Both the position numbers and the translations under genes were made by a program. A stretch of 64,000 nt of DNA, from contig NZ_JAYXKP010000006.1 of assembly GCF_036039175.1 (NCBI RefSeq), positions 118,506 to 182,505 of the forward strand, written 5' to 3'. Positions 1-7,378 of this stretch are shown in pieces (position 1 is the first letter of the stretch; each line of letters starts with the position of its first letter). The notes beneath the pieces were generated by a model. It was not told the DNA's origin. It worked only from the letters and a program-made list of their open reading frames with translations, and searched no databases. Source of the DNA: Marinilactibacillus sp036039175. Its GTDB lineage: Bacteria; Bacillota; Bacilli; Lactobacillales; Carnobacteriaceae_A.

Positions 1-1
1 A

Positions 2-1411
2 GAAATTTCGGTTCGTCTAGGCTTAAATGCGCCAATGATCAATGCGGAAACTGGAGAGCCCGGTGTTGTTGAAACAATCTCTTTGATGAATAAAGAGGGT
101 ATTGCCTATATTTTCAACAGTGCAGTTTCCAACTTCACAGGATTTGCACCATTAGGTACAGTTCTAGTAGCAATGCTTGGTGTTGGGGTTGCAGAATGGA
201 CCGGATTGATTTCTTCTGCTTTGAAGAAGTTATTGAGTAATGTACCTACTTGGCTGTTAACTGCCATGGTTGTCTTTGCCGGTATTATTTCAAATATCGC
301 TTCTGACGCTGGTTATGTTGTGGTCGTTCCACTAGGTGCGATTATGTTTGCTGCTGCTGGACGTCATCCAATTGCTGGTTTAGCTGCCGCTTTTGCCGGT
401 GTATCCGCAGGTTTCTCTGCCAATCTAATCTTTGGACCAACAGATGCTCTACTTGCAGGAATTACAAATGACGCATTAACGTCTGCTAATATTGACTATT
501 CAGTTGAAACAACTGGTAACTGGTACTTCATCTTTGTCTCTACTTTCGTATTGACTGGTGTCGGCGCTTTCGTTACCGACAAATTTGTAGAACCACGACT
601 TGGTGTCTACGACGGAGATTATAAACCTACACAAGAACCATTATCTTCTCAAGAAAATAAAGGTCTCATTTATGCTTTGATCACATTACTTGCGTTTCTA
701 GCTGTTATGGCCTTTCTAATGGTCCCACAAAACGCTGCGCTTAGAGCTCTAGACGCAAACGGTGACATGACTTTAAGTGCCTTCTTATCTTCAGGTCTAT
801 TATTTATGATTTTCCTACTATTTGCTCTTCCGGGTCTAGCTTACGGAATCACAATAGGTAAAATTAAGTCATCTCATGACTTTGTTAAAGGGATGTCTGA
901 ATCCATGAGCTCAATGGGTGGATACTTAGTATTAGCCTTCTTCGCTGCTCAGTTTATCAATTACTTTGCTTATACGAATCTTGGCTCAATCATTGCTAGT
1001 AACGGAGCGAACTTACTCGAAAATATCGGATTTGTTGGTTTACCACTAATTCTAGCCTTTATCTTATTCACTGCATTTATCAATCTCTTCATGGGATCTG
1101 CAAGTGCCAAATGGGCTATCATGGCACCGATTTTTGCACCTATGATGTTCAACTTGAATATTGCTCCTGAAATGACATTGATGGCTTACCGTATTGCAGA
1201 TTCTTCTACAAACGTTATTTCTCCATTAATGAGTTATTTTGCTATGATCTTAGTCTTTGCTCAAAGATACGACAAGAAAAGTGGGCTGGGAACCATTATT
1301 TCAACGATGATTTACTACACCATCGCTTTCTTGATTGCGTGGTCAATGTTACTAGTTATCTGGTATATATTCGGACTTCCTTTGGGACCTGGAGCACCAG
1401 CAACACTATAA
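2..1411 (+). CDS. AbgT family transporter, 5'-truncated by window edge
   Basis: The reading frame is open to the first base, so the start lies upstream. What remains is about 470 residues of a roughly 510-residue family. AbgT proteins are inner-membrane transporters; the E. coli member imports p-aminobenzoyl-glutamate and others export antifolates. Family identity comes from the conserved run around VSNFTGFAPLGTV, followed by the LVAMLGVGVAE segment and many hydrophobic helices. The late segments AFINLFMGSASAKWAIMAPI and RIADSSTNVISPLM match the second hairpin/substrate region of the family. The gene converges on the DUF1538 gene, with a shared terminator between them. The family call is secure; substrate and direction cannot be read from the sequence. 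Confidence 0.9.
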   Translation, partial: EISVRLGLNAPMINAETGEPGVVETISLMNKEGIAYIFNSAVSNFTGFAPLGTVLVAMLGVGVAEWTGLISSALKKLLSNVPTWLLTAMVVFAGIISNIASDAGYVVVVPLGAIMFAAAGRHPIAGLAAAFAGVSAGFSANLIFGPTDALLAGITNDALTSANIDYSVETTGNWYFIFVSTFVLTGVGAFVTDKFVEPRLGVYDGDYKPTQEPLSSQENKGLIYALITLLAFLAVMAFLMVPQNAALRALDANGDMTLSAFLSSGLLFMIFLLFALPGLAYGITIGKIKSSHDFVKGMSESMSSMGGYLVLAFFAAQFINYFAYTNLGSIIASNGANLLENIGFVGLPLILAFILFTAFINLFMGSASAKWAIMAPIFAPMMFNLNIAPEMTLMAYRIADSSTNVISPLMSYFAMILVFAQRYDKKSGLGTIISTMIYYTIAFLIAWSMLLVIWYIFGLPLGPGAPATL

Positions 1412-1424
1412 AAGGCTAAAAATT

Positions 1425-1474
1425 AAATCCCTTTGTAGATCAACACTTTCGTTGATTTACAAAGGGATTTTTTT
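1425..1474. terminator. bidirectional intrinsic terminator
   Basis: Near-perfect stem: AATCCCTTTGTA on the left arm pairs with TACAAAGGGATT on the right arm, with a T-run after it. It lies between two convergent genes, and A/T runs on both sides let it serve both. Confidence 0.85.
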
Positions 1475-2960
1475 AGTTCACACTTTTTTGAGTTTGTTTT
1501 GCTTTCAAATGATAAATCAATCCAAAGATCTGTAAACTGAGGATGGGCATTAAGGCAACTAATGCAATCATACCAAATCCATCAATCAAGACACTAGCGT
1601 GGGGAATAGCTTCCGCAGCTCCTTGTATAAAAGCTAGTATGAAGGTCGCCGTCATGGGACCTGATGCAACGCCTCCTGCGTCAAATGCCATCCCGACAAA
1701 GCGTTTAGGAACGACATAACTGAGAAAAATAGCTAGTAGGTATCCTGGAAGTAGAATATGCCAAAGTTCTAAATCAAATATAACCAGTCTCATAGTAGAA
1801 AGTAAAATAGCTAAACCTACACCAATAGATAAGGTCGATAGTACTGCTACTGGCTTGATTGCTCCAGAAGTTACAGCCCCAATCTGCTTCGTCAGAACAC
1901 TTACTGCGGGTTCTGCTAAGATAGACAAGAACCCAAGAGAAAATCCTAAAATGTATAACAGGCCATATGATTCTTGCGCAGCTAATGTATAACCAATTAA
2001 ACTTCCTACGTTCATAAACCCAGCATTTACCCCTGAAAGGAATAGTACGAGTCCAATAAAGACATACAATACACCAATCAAGATTTTATTTAACTTTCTT
2101 TTAGGTAGCTTGAGCCAAATTATTTGATACAAACCGAATAGGATGACAATTGGCAATATTGCTACGATCACTTCTCCAATTTGATTGAAAATTTCTCTAA
2201 TTAAATCGAGGAAAAAGCCATTTTCTGTTCCCATCACAATATCTAAAGAACCAGATAGTTCTTCTGTAGGTGAAAAGACGTTCACGATCATAACTGAAAG
2301 AATGGCACCTGTAGAAGCAATCGCTACGAGTCCAAAACTATCCTCACCGGAATTTTTACTACTTTTTTTCAAAGAAGCAATACCTGTTGATAATGCGAGT
2401 AGGAATGGAACAGTAATGGAACCAGTAGTTGCTCCAGATGCATCGAAAGAAATTGATAAAAACTCTGTTGAGGTAAAGAATGAAAGTAACAAGATCAAAC
2501 CATAAGCAATTGTTAGAATAGGAATAATAGACAAACTATAAACCACCCTGAGCAGACCAACAACAACCATAACCGCGATACCTAAAGACACTACAATAAC
2601 GATAAAGGAACTAGTAATATCTCCCCCTGTTACTAATCCAATTTGGTTTCCTAATACCGTCAAACTAGGTTCTGCAGAAGAGATAAAGAATCCAAGCAAT
2701 AGTCCGACGATGACGACTACAATAATTTTGTTAGACCTTGCTATCCCTTTCCCCATATGCGATCCTATAGGCTCGAGTGCAATATCAATTCCCATAAGGA
2801 AGATTGCAAGTCCAATCACAATGACGATTGCACCGAATAGGAATCCTATCAGAGAGCTTGTCGGCAATGGAACAAATAAGAAGTGGATAATGAGCACTAA
2901 AACAACGATTGGTGTAACAGCGCGAATAACTTCTAAGAATTTTTCTTTAAGAATATTCAC
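1473..2960 (-). CDS. DUF1538 family membrane transporter (two DUF1538 repeats)
   Basis: A 495-residue polytopic membrane protein with about 12 or more hydrophobic segments. It is built from two homologous halves. Residues about 95-113 (SSAEPSLTVLGNQIG) recur in the second half as AEPAVSVLTKQIGAV, and FDASGATTGSITV near residue 172 recurs as FDAGGVASGPMTA near residue 430. This tandem DUF1538 layout is typical of the family, whose substrate is unknown. The start is GTG, with an AGGAGGT ribosome site about 10 bases upstream. It lies 27 bases downstream of a PII-like gene in the same operon, so it is probably a transporter gated by that partner, as AmtB is by GlnK. The partner role is inference. 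Confidence 0.85.
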   Translation of the reverse strand: MNILKEKFLEVIRAVTPIVVLVLIIHFLFVPLPTSSLIGFLFGAIVIVIGLAIFLMGIDIALEPIGSHMGKGIARSNKIIVVVIVGLLLGFFISSAEPSLTVLGNQIGLVTGGDITSSFIVIVVSLGIAVMVVVGLLRVVYSLSIIPILTIAYGLILLLSFFTSTEFLSISFDASGATTGSITVPFLLALSTGIASLKKSSKNSGEDSFGLVAIASTGAILSVMIVNVFSPTEELSGSLDIVMGTENGFFLDLIREIFNQIGEVIVAILPIVILFGLYQIIWLKLPKRKLNKILIGVLYVFIGLVLFLSGVNAGFMNVGSLIGYTLAAQESYGLLYILGFSLGFLSILAEPAVSVLTKQIGAVTSGAIKPVAVLSTLSIGVGLAILLSTMRLVIFDLELWHILLPGYLLAIFLSYVVPKRFVGMAFDAGGVASGPMTATFILAFIQGAAEAIPHASVLIDGFGMIALVALMPILSLQIFGLIYHLKAKQTQKSVN

Positions 2961-2987
2961 TTAAATAAAGACCTCCTTTCAGTTCGA

Positions 2988-3650
2988 TTAATTAAGTCCT
3001 ATTGTCTCATTTAAGTCTGTAACAAATAAAATCCCTTTATTGGGTTCTTCAATATGCAGTTTTTCACTAATGGTATCAATAATCGTCTGAGAGTGTTCTT
3101 TCTCAGCAATAATTAAAATAATTTCTTTTTCTGGAACAATATCCATATGGAAGACGGTTCTAGATTCTGCATTGCCAGCGCCTCTCGCCTGGATGATTGT
3201 TCCTCCTTGAGCACCCGCATCTTGCGCATACTCCATTACATCTTCTGCTTCTCCTTTGTTTACAATTACATAAATAGCTTGATGCATTTTTTTAGTCTCC
3301 TCATCAAAATCATTTAGTTTTTCTTCAATATTTTCATGTATCCCTAAAACATCACTCAAAGATACTCTAAATCCAATCCCATTACTTTTTTTCTTCATAA
3401 CCTTTGCTTTTGCGATGTGTTTCAAAGCACGTGAAGCTTTTGTTTCTGAAGTTACCATCAGTACAATTTCACGCTTAATAGAATTCAACCCTAAAGTTTT
3501 TAAAATGCCTTTACCAGAGGTTCCTTCGCCATAAAATATAGTACCACCTTGTACCCCCTCTTCATTTGCTAGCTTGATAATATGGTCCCCTTCGTTCGGC
3601 ATTGTGATACAAACGATCAGTTCCATAGCCGTTTCGTATTCCTTGTGCAT
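2988..3650 (-). CDS. PII-like signalling protein with two tandem PII-like domains
   Basis: A 220-residue soluble protein containing two PII-type ferredoxin-like domains, about residues 8-105 and 122-216. Each has the same signature after its first helix: GVQGGTIFYGEG near residue 32 and GAQGGTIIQARGAG near 146. Most PII proteins have one domain and trimerise, so a tandem copy would build a pseudo-symmetric ring. AAAGGAG eight bases before the ATG supports this start. It is the first gene of an operon with the DUF1538 transporter. PII-superfamily proteins commonly sit beside and gate the transporter they regulate in response to nucleotides, which is the likely job here. The ligand is unknown, and the usual T-loop uridylylation Tyr cannot be placed with confidence. 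Confidence 0.8.
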   Translation of the reverse strand: MHKEYETAMELIVCITMPNEGDHIIKLANEEGVQGGTIFYGEGTSGKGILKTLGLNSIKREIVLMVTSETKASRALKHIAKAKVMKKKSNGIGFRVSLSDVLGIHENIEEKLNDFDEETKKMHQAIYVIVNKGEAEDVMEYAQDAGAQGGTIIQARGAGNAESRTVFHMDIVPEKEIILIIAEKEHSQTIIDTISEKLHIEEPNKGILFVTDLNETIGLN

Positions 3651-3884
3651 CTAGTCCGCTCCTTTTCGATTTTCTTTAACCAATAGTCGTTTTTTACATA
3701 CAATAAAATTAATCTGCTTTTAAGGACTAAGTCACTACTCTTTTTTAAACATTCTATTCAAATATAGAGTTTAAACGAACGTGTTTCTTCATATTAAATG
3801 TTTTCCTTATTAAGTGTAACATATTATAGTACTTCAAGGTAATACTCTCTTTATCTTATCTCTTAAAATAATGATTACTATCAT

Positions 3885-3927
3885 TAAAAAAGCTTCTTCG
3901 TCCTTTATCTATAGGAGAAGAAGCTTG
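3885..3927 (-). terminator. intrinsic terminator of the ABC-F gene
   Basis: On the minus strand the AAGCTTCTTC/GAAGAAGCTT arms enclose a loop of about 15 bases and are followed by TTTTTTA. It lies just after the ABC-F stop. The rest of the 3651-3938 gap is AT-rich and holds the PII-like gene's leader and promoter. A possible TTACAC-17-TAATAT pair lies near 3790-3820. Confidence 0.8.
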
Positions 3928-3938
3928 CATTAAGTTCA

Positions 3939-5486
3939 TTATGCTTGATTCATTTGTTCGATTAATTGCTTTTTCATTTTCAGCAGTTCTTGAAATCGTT
4001 TTTCGAGTTCAGTTGTTGGTTCTATGCTTAATTGGCTTAAAACCGTCGCAATCTCGTTTTCTAGACGCAACTTTTCTTCTTCCAATGCATTCGGTCCTTT
4101 GACAGATTTTGATTGTTTGAAAACGTCATAGCGACCTTCAAATACTTTAAGAGACTGATCTTCGATAATCAGTAACCGTTCAGCGACTTTATTCATAAAC
4201 CGGCGATCATGGGATACGAATAAAATACTTCCCTCATATTCCATGAGTAAAGCTTCCAGCGCTTCAATTGCCTGCGTATCTAAAAAGTTCGTTGGTTCAT
4301 CTAGTATCAAGGTATTGTAATCTCCAACAATCAATTTCGCCAGTGCTACTTTAACGCGCTCTCCGCCACTCAGTACGTGAATCGGTTTATGAACATCATC
4401 GTTTTTGAACAGCAATTGTGCCAAAACGATCCGAATCAGCGTTTCTGTTTGTAATGAACCTTCTTGTACGTTCTCTAAAATGGTCTTCTGTTCCTTCAAT
4501 ACACTAAGATTTTGAGCAAAATAACCTGGCTTCATCGCCGCCGATGTTTGAATACCTTCCGTTTCACACAAAATATTTTTCAGTAATGTTGTCTTTCCAC
4601 TCCCATTTGTTCCCACGATGGCGATTTTTTCTCCGCCTTTGATAAAGAAACTTGTCGGTTTAAATAAAACCTTTTGAGGAAACGCCAAGCCAAAGTCGTT
4701 TGCCCGTATGATTTTTTTATTAACAAATCCTCTAGCATTGGATAATTTCATCTTAATAATCTCTTGTTCTTCCGGTCTCTCTACCGTCTCCAATTGATCG
4801 ATTCTTTTTTCCATAGATTTTGCGGTTTTATATAGTTTTTGTGCTTTTTTTCTGAAATAAAAGCTTTTGGATTCATCTGTTATACGGTCTGCTTTATTCT
4901 TTTTACTTTCCAAAGCTTCTGTTAACTGTTTTTCCTTTTTCTTATAAGAATCGTAGGACACTTGTTGACGTTGAAGATCACTTTGTTTCAATGCTTCGTA
5001 ATCTGAATAGTTCCCAGTATACTCCGTGATTTTTTCATGACTGAGCTCCCATATTTTAGTACACGTCTTGTCCAGAAAGTCACGATCATGGGAAATGATG
5101 ATATAGGCGCCTTTGTAAGCCTTGATTTCTTTTTCTAACCACTCCACATGTTCAATATCAAGATGTGTTGTAGGTTCATCAGCGAGCAGTATTCCAGATT
5201 TTTCTTTGAGACTCTCTACGATTGCATGGGCTGTAAGTTCTCCCCCACTTTTTGTTCCAATCGATTCCTTTAATTGCGGAATAAAAGACACTTCCTGACT
5301 GCGTTTAACCCTACCTGTGTCCGGTTTGATCGTTCCTTTTAAAATATTCAGTAAGGTTGTTTTCCCGCTACCGTTTTTTCCGACTAATCCTATTTTATCT
5401 CCTGGTTCTACTTTCAAGTTTTCTATATTTACTAATATTCTATCTTTGATCGAGTATGTGATTTTATTTGCTTCTATCCAAGCCAT
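3939..5486 (-). CDS. ABC-F ribosomal-protection-type ATPase (Vga/VmlR-like)
   Basis: Soluble twin-ATPase of the ABC-F class, 515 residues from the chosen start. The first Walker A is GLVGKNGSGKTT and its Walker B runs into LADEPTTHLD. The second Walker A is AIVGTNGSGKTT, with LSGGERVKVALAKL and LDEPTNFLD. A charged inter-domain linker lies at about residues 180-245. The first ATPase domain is short, as in antibiotic-resistance ABC-Fs (Vga, Lsa, Msr, VmlR), which displace drugs from the peptidyl-transferase centre. I prefer the ATG at 5486, ten bases after AAAGGG; an upstream in-frame ATG at 5513 has no ribosome site. The gene is alone in its unit, behind a roughly 300-base leader with uORFs and a terminator, which is the usual inducible arrangement. 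Drug spectrum cannot be assigned. Confidence 0.85.
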   Translation of the reverse strand: MAWIEANKITYSIKDRILVNIENLKVEPGDKIGLVGKNGSGKTTLLNILKGTIKPDTGRVKRSQEVSFIPQLKESIGTKSGGELTAHAIVESLKEKSGILLADEPTTHLDIEHVEWLEKEIKAYKGAYIIISHDRDFLDKTCTKIWELSHEKITEYTGNYSDYEALKQSDLQRQQVSYDSYKKKEKQLTEALESKKNKADRITDESKSFYFRKKAQKLYKTAKSMEKRIDQLETVERPEEQEIIKMKLSNARGFVNKKIIRANDFGLAFPQKVLFKPTSFFIKGGEKIAIVGTNGSGKTTLLKNILCETEGIQTSAAMKPGYFAQNLSVLKEQKTILENVQEGSLQTETLIRIVLAQLLFKNDDVHKPIHVLSGGERVKVALAKLIVGDYNTLILDEPTNFLDTQAIEALEALLMEYEGSILFVSHDRRFMNKVAERLLIIEDQSLKVFEGRYDVFKQSKSVKGPNALEEEKLRLENEIATVLSQLSIEPTTELEKRFQELLKMKKQLIEQMNQA

Positions 5487-5525
5487 GTTGATCTCGCCCT
5501 TTCTCTTATCCATTCTTTAACGCCA

Positions 5526-5543
5526 TCAGGATTTAAGAAACAT
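5526..5543 (-). CDS. possible second micro-ORF (MFLKS) in the ABC-F leader
   Basis: Five codons, ATG to TGA. The AGGAGG ahead of it forms part of the 3' arm of the leader terminator, so its ribosome site would be open only when the terminator is not formed. It ends about 40 bases before the ABC-F start and could couple translation. It is very short, and its only support is the ribosome site. Confidence 0.3.
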   Translation of the reverse strand: MFLKS

Positions 5544-5584
5544 GGAAAAACCTCCTATTCCACTGTTGCGGAATGGGAGGTTTG
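5541..5584 (-). terminator. leader terminator (attenuator) of the ABC-F gene
   Basis: On the minus strand a 14-base arm AAACCTCCCATTCC pairs with GGAATAGGAGGTTT, with 13 of 14 positions matched and an 8-base loop. TTTTT follows. It lies upstream of the coding region and downstream of a strong promoter, so it acts as a conditional terminator and does not end a gene. Confidence 0.8.
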
Positions 5585-5783
5585 AATTTGTGATAGAGAT
5601 CCATAAGTCTAAAAAAGCTACTTATTTTTATACCGGTTCTCTGTATGCACAATCGCCTGATCCTATTCCATCTAATAAAGACACAACTAAATAGAGTTCT
5701 AGAAGAACCTATTTTTGTCTTATTGATTTGTTATAGGATTAGTTACGCATTGGCCCAGAGTACACCTCGATCTTTTTTAAGAT
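5585..5783 (-). promoter_or_regulatory. attenuator leader RNA with alternative helices
   Basis: The segment TGGAATAGGA (plus-strand 5661-5670) is an exact 10-base copy of part of the terminator 3' arm (5553-5562), so it can instead pair with the terminator 5' arm and act as antiterminator. The same segment also carries ATAGGAT (5660-5666), which pairs with ATCCTAT (5733-5739) directly after a three-codon uORF. A local hairpin with AATAG/CTATT and TTCT/AGAA arms lies between, near 5688-5714. Stalling on the uORF would mask ATCCTAT, free the antiterminator and allow readthrough. All elements are read directly; the mechanism is inferred. Confidence 0.7.
5739..5750 (-). CDS. three-codon leader uORF (Met-Arg-Asn)
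   Basis: ATG CGT AAC TAA, preceded by GAGGTG about 12 bases upstream and about 35 bases after the predicted transcription start. The stop codon overlaps the first base of the ATCCTAT element that can sequester the antiterminator. As I recall, very short uORFs of this kind are reported in the attenuated leaders of Listeria lmo0919 and Bacillus vmlR. Confidence 0.5.
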   Translation of the reverse strand: MRN

Positions 5784-5789
5784 GTGTCT

Positions 5790-5818
5790 AGAGTACCCTA
5801 CCTCTATTTTATTGTCAA
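5790..5818 (-). promoter_or_regulatory. promoter of the ABC-F leader
   Basis: TTGACA, 17-base spacer, TACTCT on the minus strand. It lies just after the truncated DUF4097-like ORF and about 300 bases before the ABC-F start. Confidence 0.7.
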
Positions 5819-5832
5819 CGATTTTAAGTCGT

Positions 5833-5988
5833 TTACTCGAATCGAACGACTCGGTACCAGCTATTTTGGTTGTCTGTATAGTTCTCAGTATCAAATCCAC
5901 TAATTGCATACCCTATAAAAGAAATACATAAACCGATAACCATAAAAGCAACACTTAGTTTTGTTAAAAAAGTTTTCCCGATTTTCAT
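5833..5988 (-). CDS. 51-residue membrane protein, likely truncated DUF4097-type gene
   Basis: Third gene of the PadR-DUF1700 operon. Its ATG overlaps the upstream stop (ATGA), so translation should be coupled. It encodes one hydrophobic helix (about residues 10-30), then a GFDTENY and SWYRVV segment, and stops. In related operons PadR and DUF1700 are usually followed by a 250-300-residue DUF4097 protein. That protein starts with the same kind of helix, a GGFD-like stretch and a W-Y motif. This looks like the first fifth of such a gene, the rest having been replaced by the ABC-F leader. It may still be made as a small membrane protein. The DUF4097 link is by pattern memory, not by search. Confidence 0.6.
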   Translation of the reverse strand: MKIGKTFLTKLSVAFMVIGLCISFIGYAISGFDTENYTDNQNSWYRVVRFE

Positions 5989-6578
5989 AGACTTATTGCA
6001 CCCCTTTTATGAAATACTTTTTCTTTGAAGTAGTTTGTTGTTTTCTGACTATATCTAACGAACCGCTTACTAATACTTATCGTTATCAATGTAATCAGTA
6101 AACCTGCTCCAAATAGCATCAAACCAATTCCAAGCTGTGTGAACCCTATATGAAATCCATCCATTAAAGCTAGTGGGCTTAAGATCGTACTCGCTAATCC
6201 ACCCGCAACCCCTGCGAAAGCAAGAGCTCCAGTCATAACCGGAATACACCAAATCACCACGTAAAGACTGAATACCAGTAAAATCCCTGCTAATCCTAGT
6301 GAACCCCATAGCGGAAATCCTAAAATTAAGAGCATCACAAGATATGGACTGAACTTTTTGGATACTGGTAAATCCCATTCAAGCGGTGTGCCTTTGACAG
6401 AATCAATAATTTGTTCAGGTGTGTCTAGCTGACTGACTGCTTGCTCTTCTGTCATGCCTTCTTCCATGAGATCAAGAATCATTTCATCATAATAATCTAC
6501 TAATTCACGAACTTCTTCTGGCCTCATAACGTAAGATAAGTGGCTACTCAATGTTTTGATAAATTCAATTCTATTCAT
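5985..6578 (-). CDS. DUF1700 (HAAS-domain) membrane protein
   Basis: 197 residues. The N-terminal cytoplasmic HAAS-type segment (MNRIEFIKTLSSHL, then DYYDEMILDLMEEGMTEEQAV to about residue 60) precedes four hydrophobic segments and a basic tail. The soluble part is typical of DUF1700/HAAS proteins, which are nearly always encoded beside a PadR regulator and a DUF4097 protein. Its start overlaps the padR stop by 8 bases, and its stop overlaps the next small gene, so this is a tightly coupled operon. Function is unproven; roles in envelope stress or antimicrobial response have been suggested for such loci. Confidence 0.8.
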   Translation of the reverse strand: MNRIEFIKTLSSHLSYVMRPEEVRELVDYYDEMILDLMEEGMTEEQAVSQLDTPEQIIDSVKGTPLEWDLPVSKKFSPYLVMLLILGFPLWGSLGLAGILLVFSLYVVIWCIPVMTGALAFAGVAGGLASTILSPLALMDGFHIGFTQLGIGLMLFGAGLLITLITISISKRFVRYSQKTTNYFKEKVFHKRGAISL

Positions 6579-6888
6579 CTTCTACACTCCTTTTAATATA
6601 TTCATGTATCGCTTGAACTTTCTCCCAAGAATCTAAGAAACCCTGAATGCTTTTGAGTCCTTCTGGCTGAATCTGATAATATTTTCTCAGTCGTCCGTTA
6701 TGTGCATTGGAATAGGTGGTTACTTTCCCCTGGCTTTCCAATCTTTTTAAAATAGGATATAGTGTGGACTCGGTGATTGGTAAGTGAGAAGAAACGGTCT
6801 TTACAATTTCGTACCCGTAAGAATCTCCATAATTCAAATTTGCTAAGATGTAATATTCAATTAACCCTTTTTTTAGCTGTGTGTCCAA
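6571..6888 (-). CDS. PadR family transcriptional regulator
   Basis: 105 residues, all in the PadR winged-helix domain. The order is KKGLIEYYILANLN, YGYEIVK, then the recognition region ESTLYPILKRLESQGKV and the wing NGRLRKYYQI. The C-terminal helix is short, as in the dimeric PadR-s2 class. It begins an operon with DUF1700. A 21-base dyad just upstream is the likely autoregulatory operator. PadR proteins of this class often respond to wall-active or hydrophobic compounds, but the ligand here is unknown. Confidence 0.9.
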   Translation of the reverse strand: MDTQLKKGLIEYYILANLNYGDSYGYEIVKTVSSHLPITESTLYPILKRLESQGKVTTYSNAHNGRLRKYYQIQPEGLKSIQGFLDSWEKVQAIHEYIKRSVEDE

Positions 6889-6909
6889 TTCGACACCTCC
6901 TTATACACA

Positions 6910-6930
6910 ATACTATATATTACATAGTAT
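6910..6930. promoter_or_regulatory. candidate PadR operator
   Basis: Perfect inverted repeat ATACTAT, 7-base spacer, ATAGTAT, 21 bases upstream of the padR start codon. Size and position suit an autoregulatory PadR site. Confidence 0.55.
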
Positions 6931-7028
6931 AAGAATACAAGCCTTTTATCTTTATTTTTTCTATACCTTTATTCTATTTCATTATGTGATACAATTTGTG
7001 GGCATATTCAAATAGAGGAGGTCGGGAA

Positions 7029-7301
7029 ATGATTTCTAAAAAAAATCGTAGAATACTACAGCTATTGGGATTTGTCATAGGAGTATCTTTTGGATTGTGG
7101 CGCCCGCAACAAGTTCAAATGATGCTGCCAATACTTGGAATCACAGTCGGTATCGGATACTTTTTTCTTTCCAGAGTCTCCACGGAGAATAAAACGGATC
7201 TAACAGAAATCAAATGGTTTGTTCCTATTCAAATGATCATGTACTTCGTGATCGGAGGAGCGATTGGCTCATCCATTCATTTATATATGGCATTCTTCTA
7301 A
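7029..7301 (+). CDS. small membrane protein of unknown function
   Basis: 90 residues from the ATG at 7029, which follows AGGAGG; an earlier in-frame start at 6996 would lie in the promoter. It has a basic N-terminus (MISKKNRR) and three hydrophobic segments, about residues 10-25, 32-47 and 65-85, with a charged STENKTDLTEIK loop before the last. I do not recognise the family. It is divergent from padR and monocistronic, with a strong terminator right after the stop. Confidence 0.65.
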   Translation: MISKKNRRILQLLGFVIGVSFGLWRPQQVQMMLPILGITVGIGYFFLSRVSTENKTDLTEIKWFVPIQMIMYFVIGGAIGSSIHLYMAFF

Positions 7302-7302
7302 A

Positions 7303-7347
7303 AAAAGAGGCTCGTTAAATGTTTTACACATCTAACGAGCCTCTTTT
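7303..7347. terminator. bidirectional intrinsic terminator
   Basis: The AAAAGAGGCTCGTTA arm pairs with TAACGAGCCTCTTTT across a 14-base loop, between the convergent small membrane gene and pepC. Confidence 0.9.
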
Positions 7348-7378
7348 AAATTCGAAAAATAAAATTGATTTGATTACT

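Noticed and set aside
3868..3886. Fur/Zur-type box (AATGAT-N4-ATCATT)
   Set aside because: The spacing does not match known Fur, PerR or Zur sites and it lies in the 3' region of the ABC-F gene, not at a promoter.
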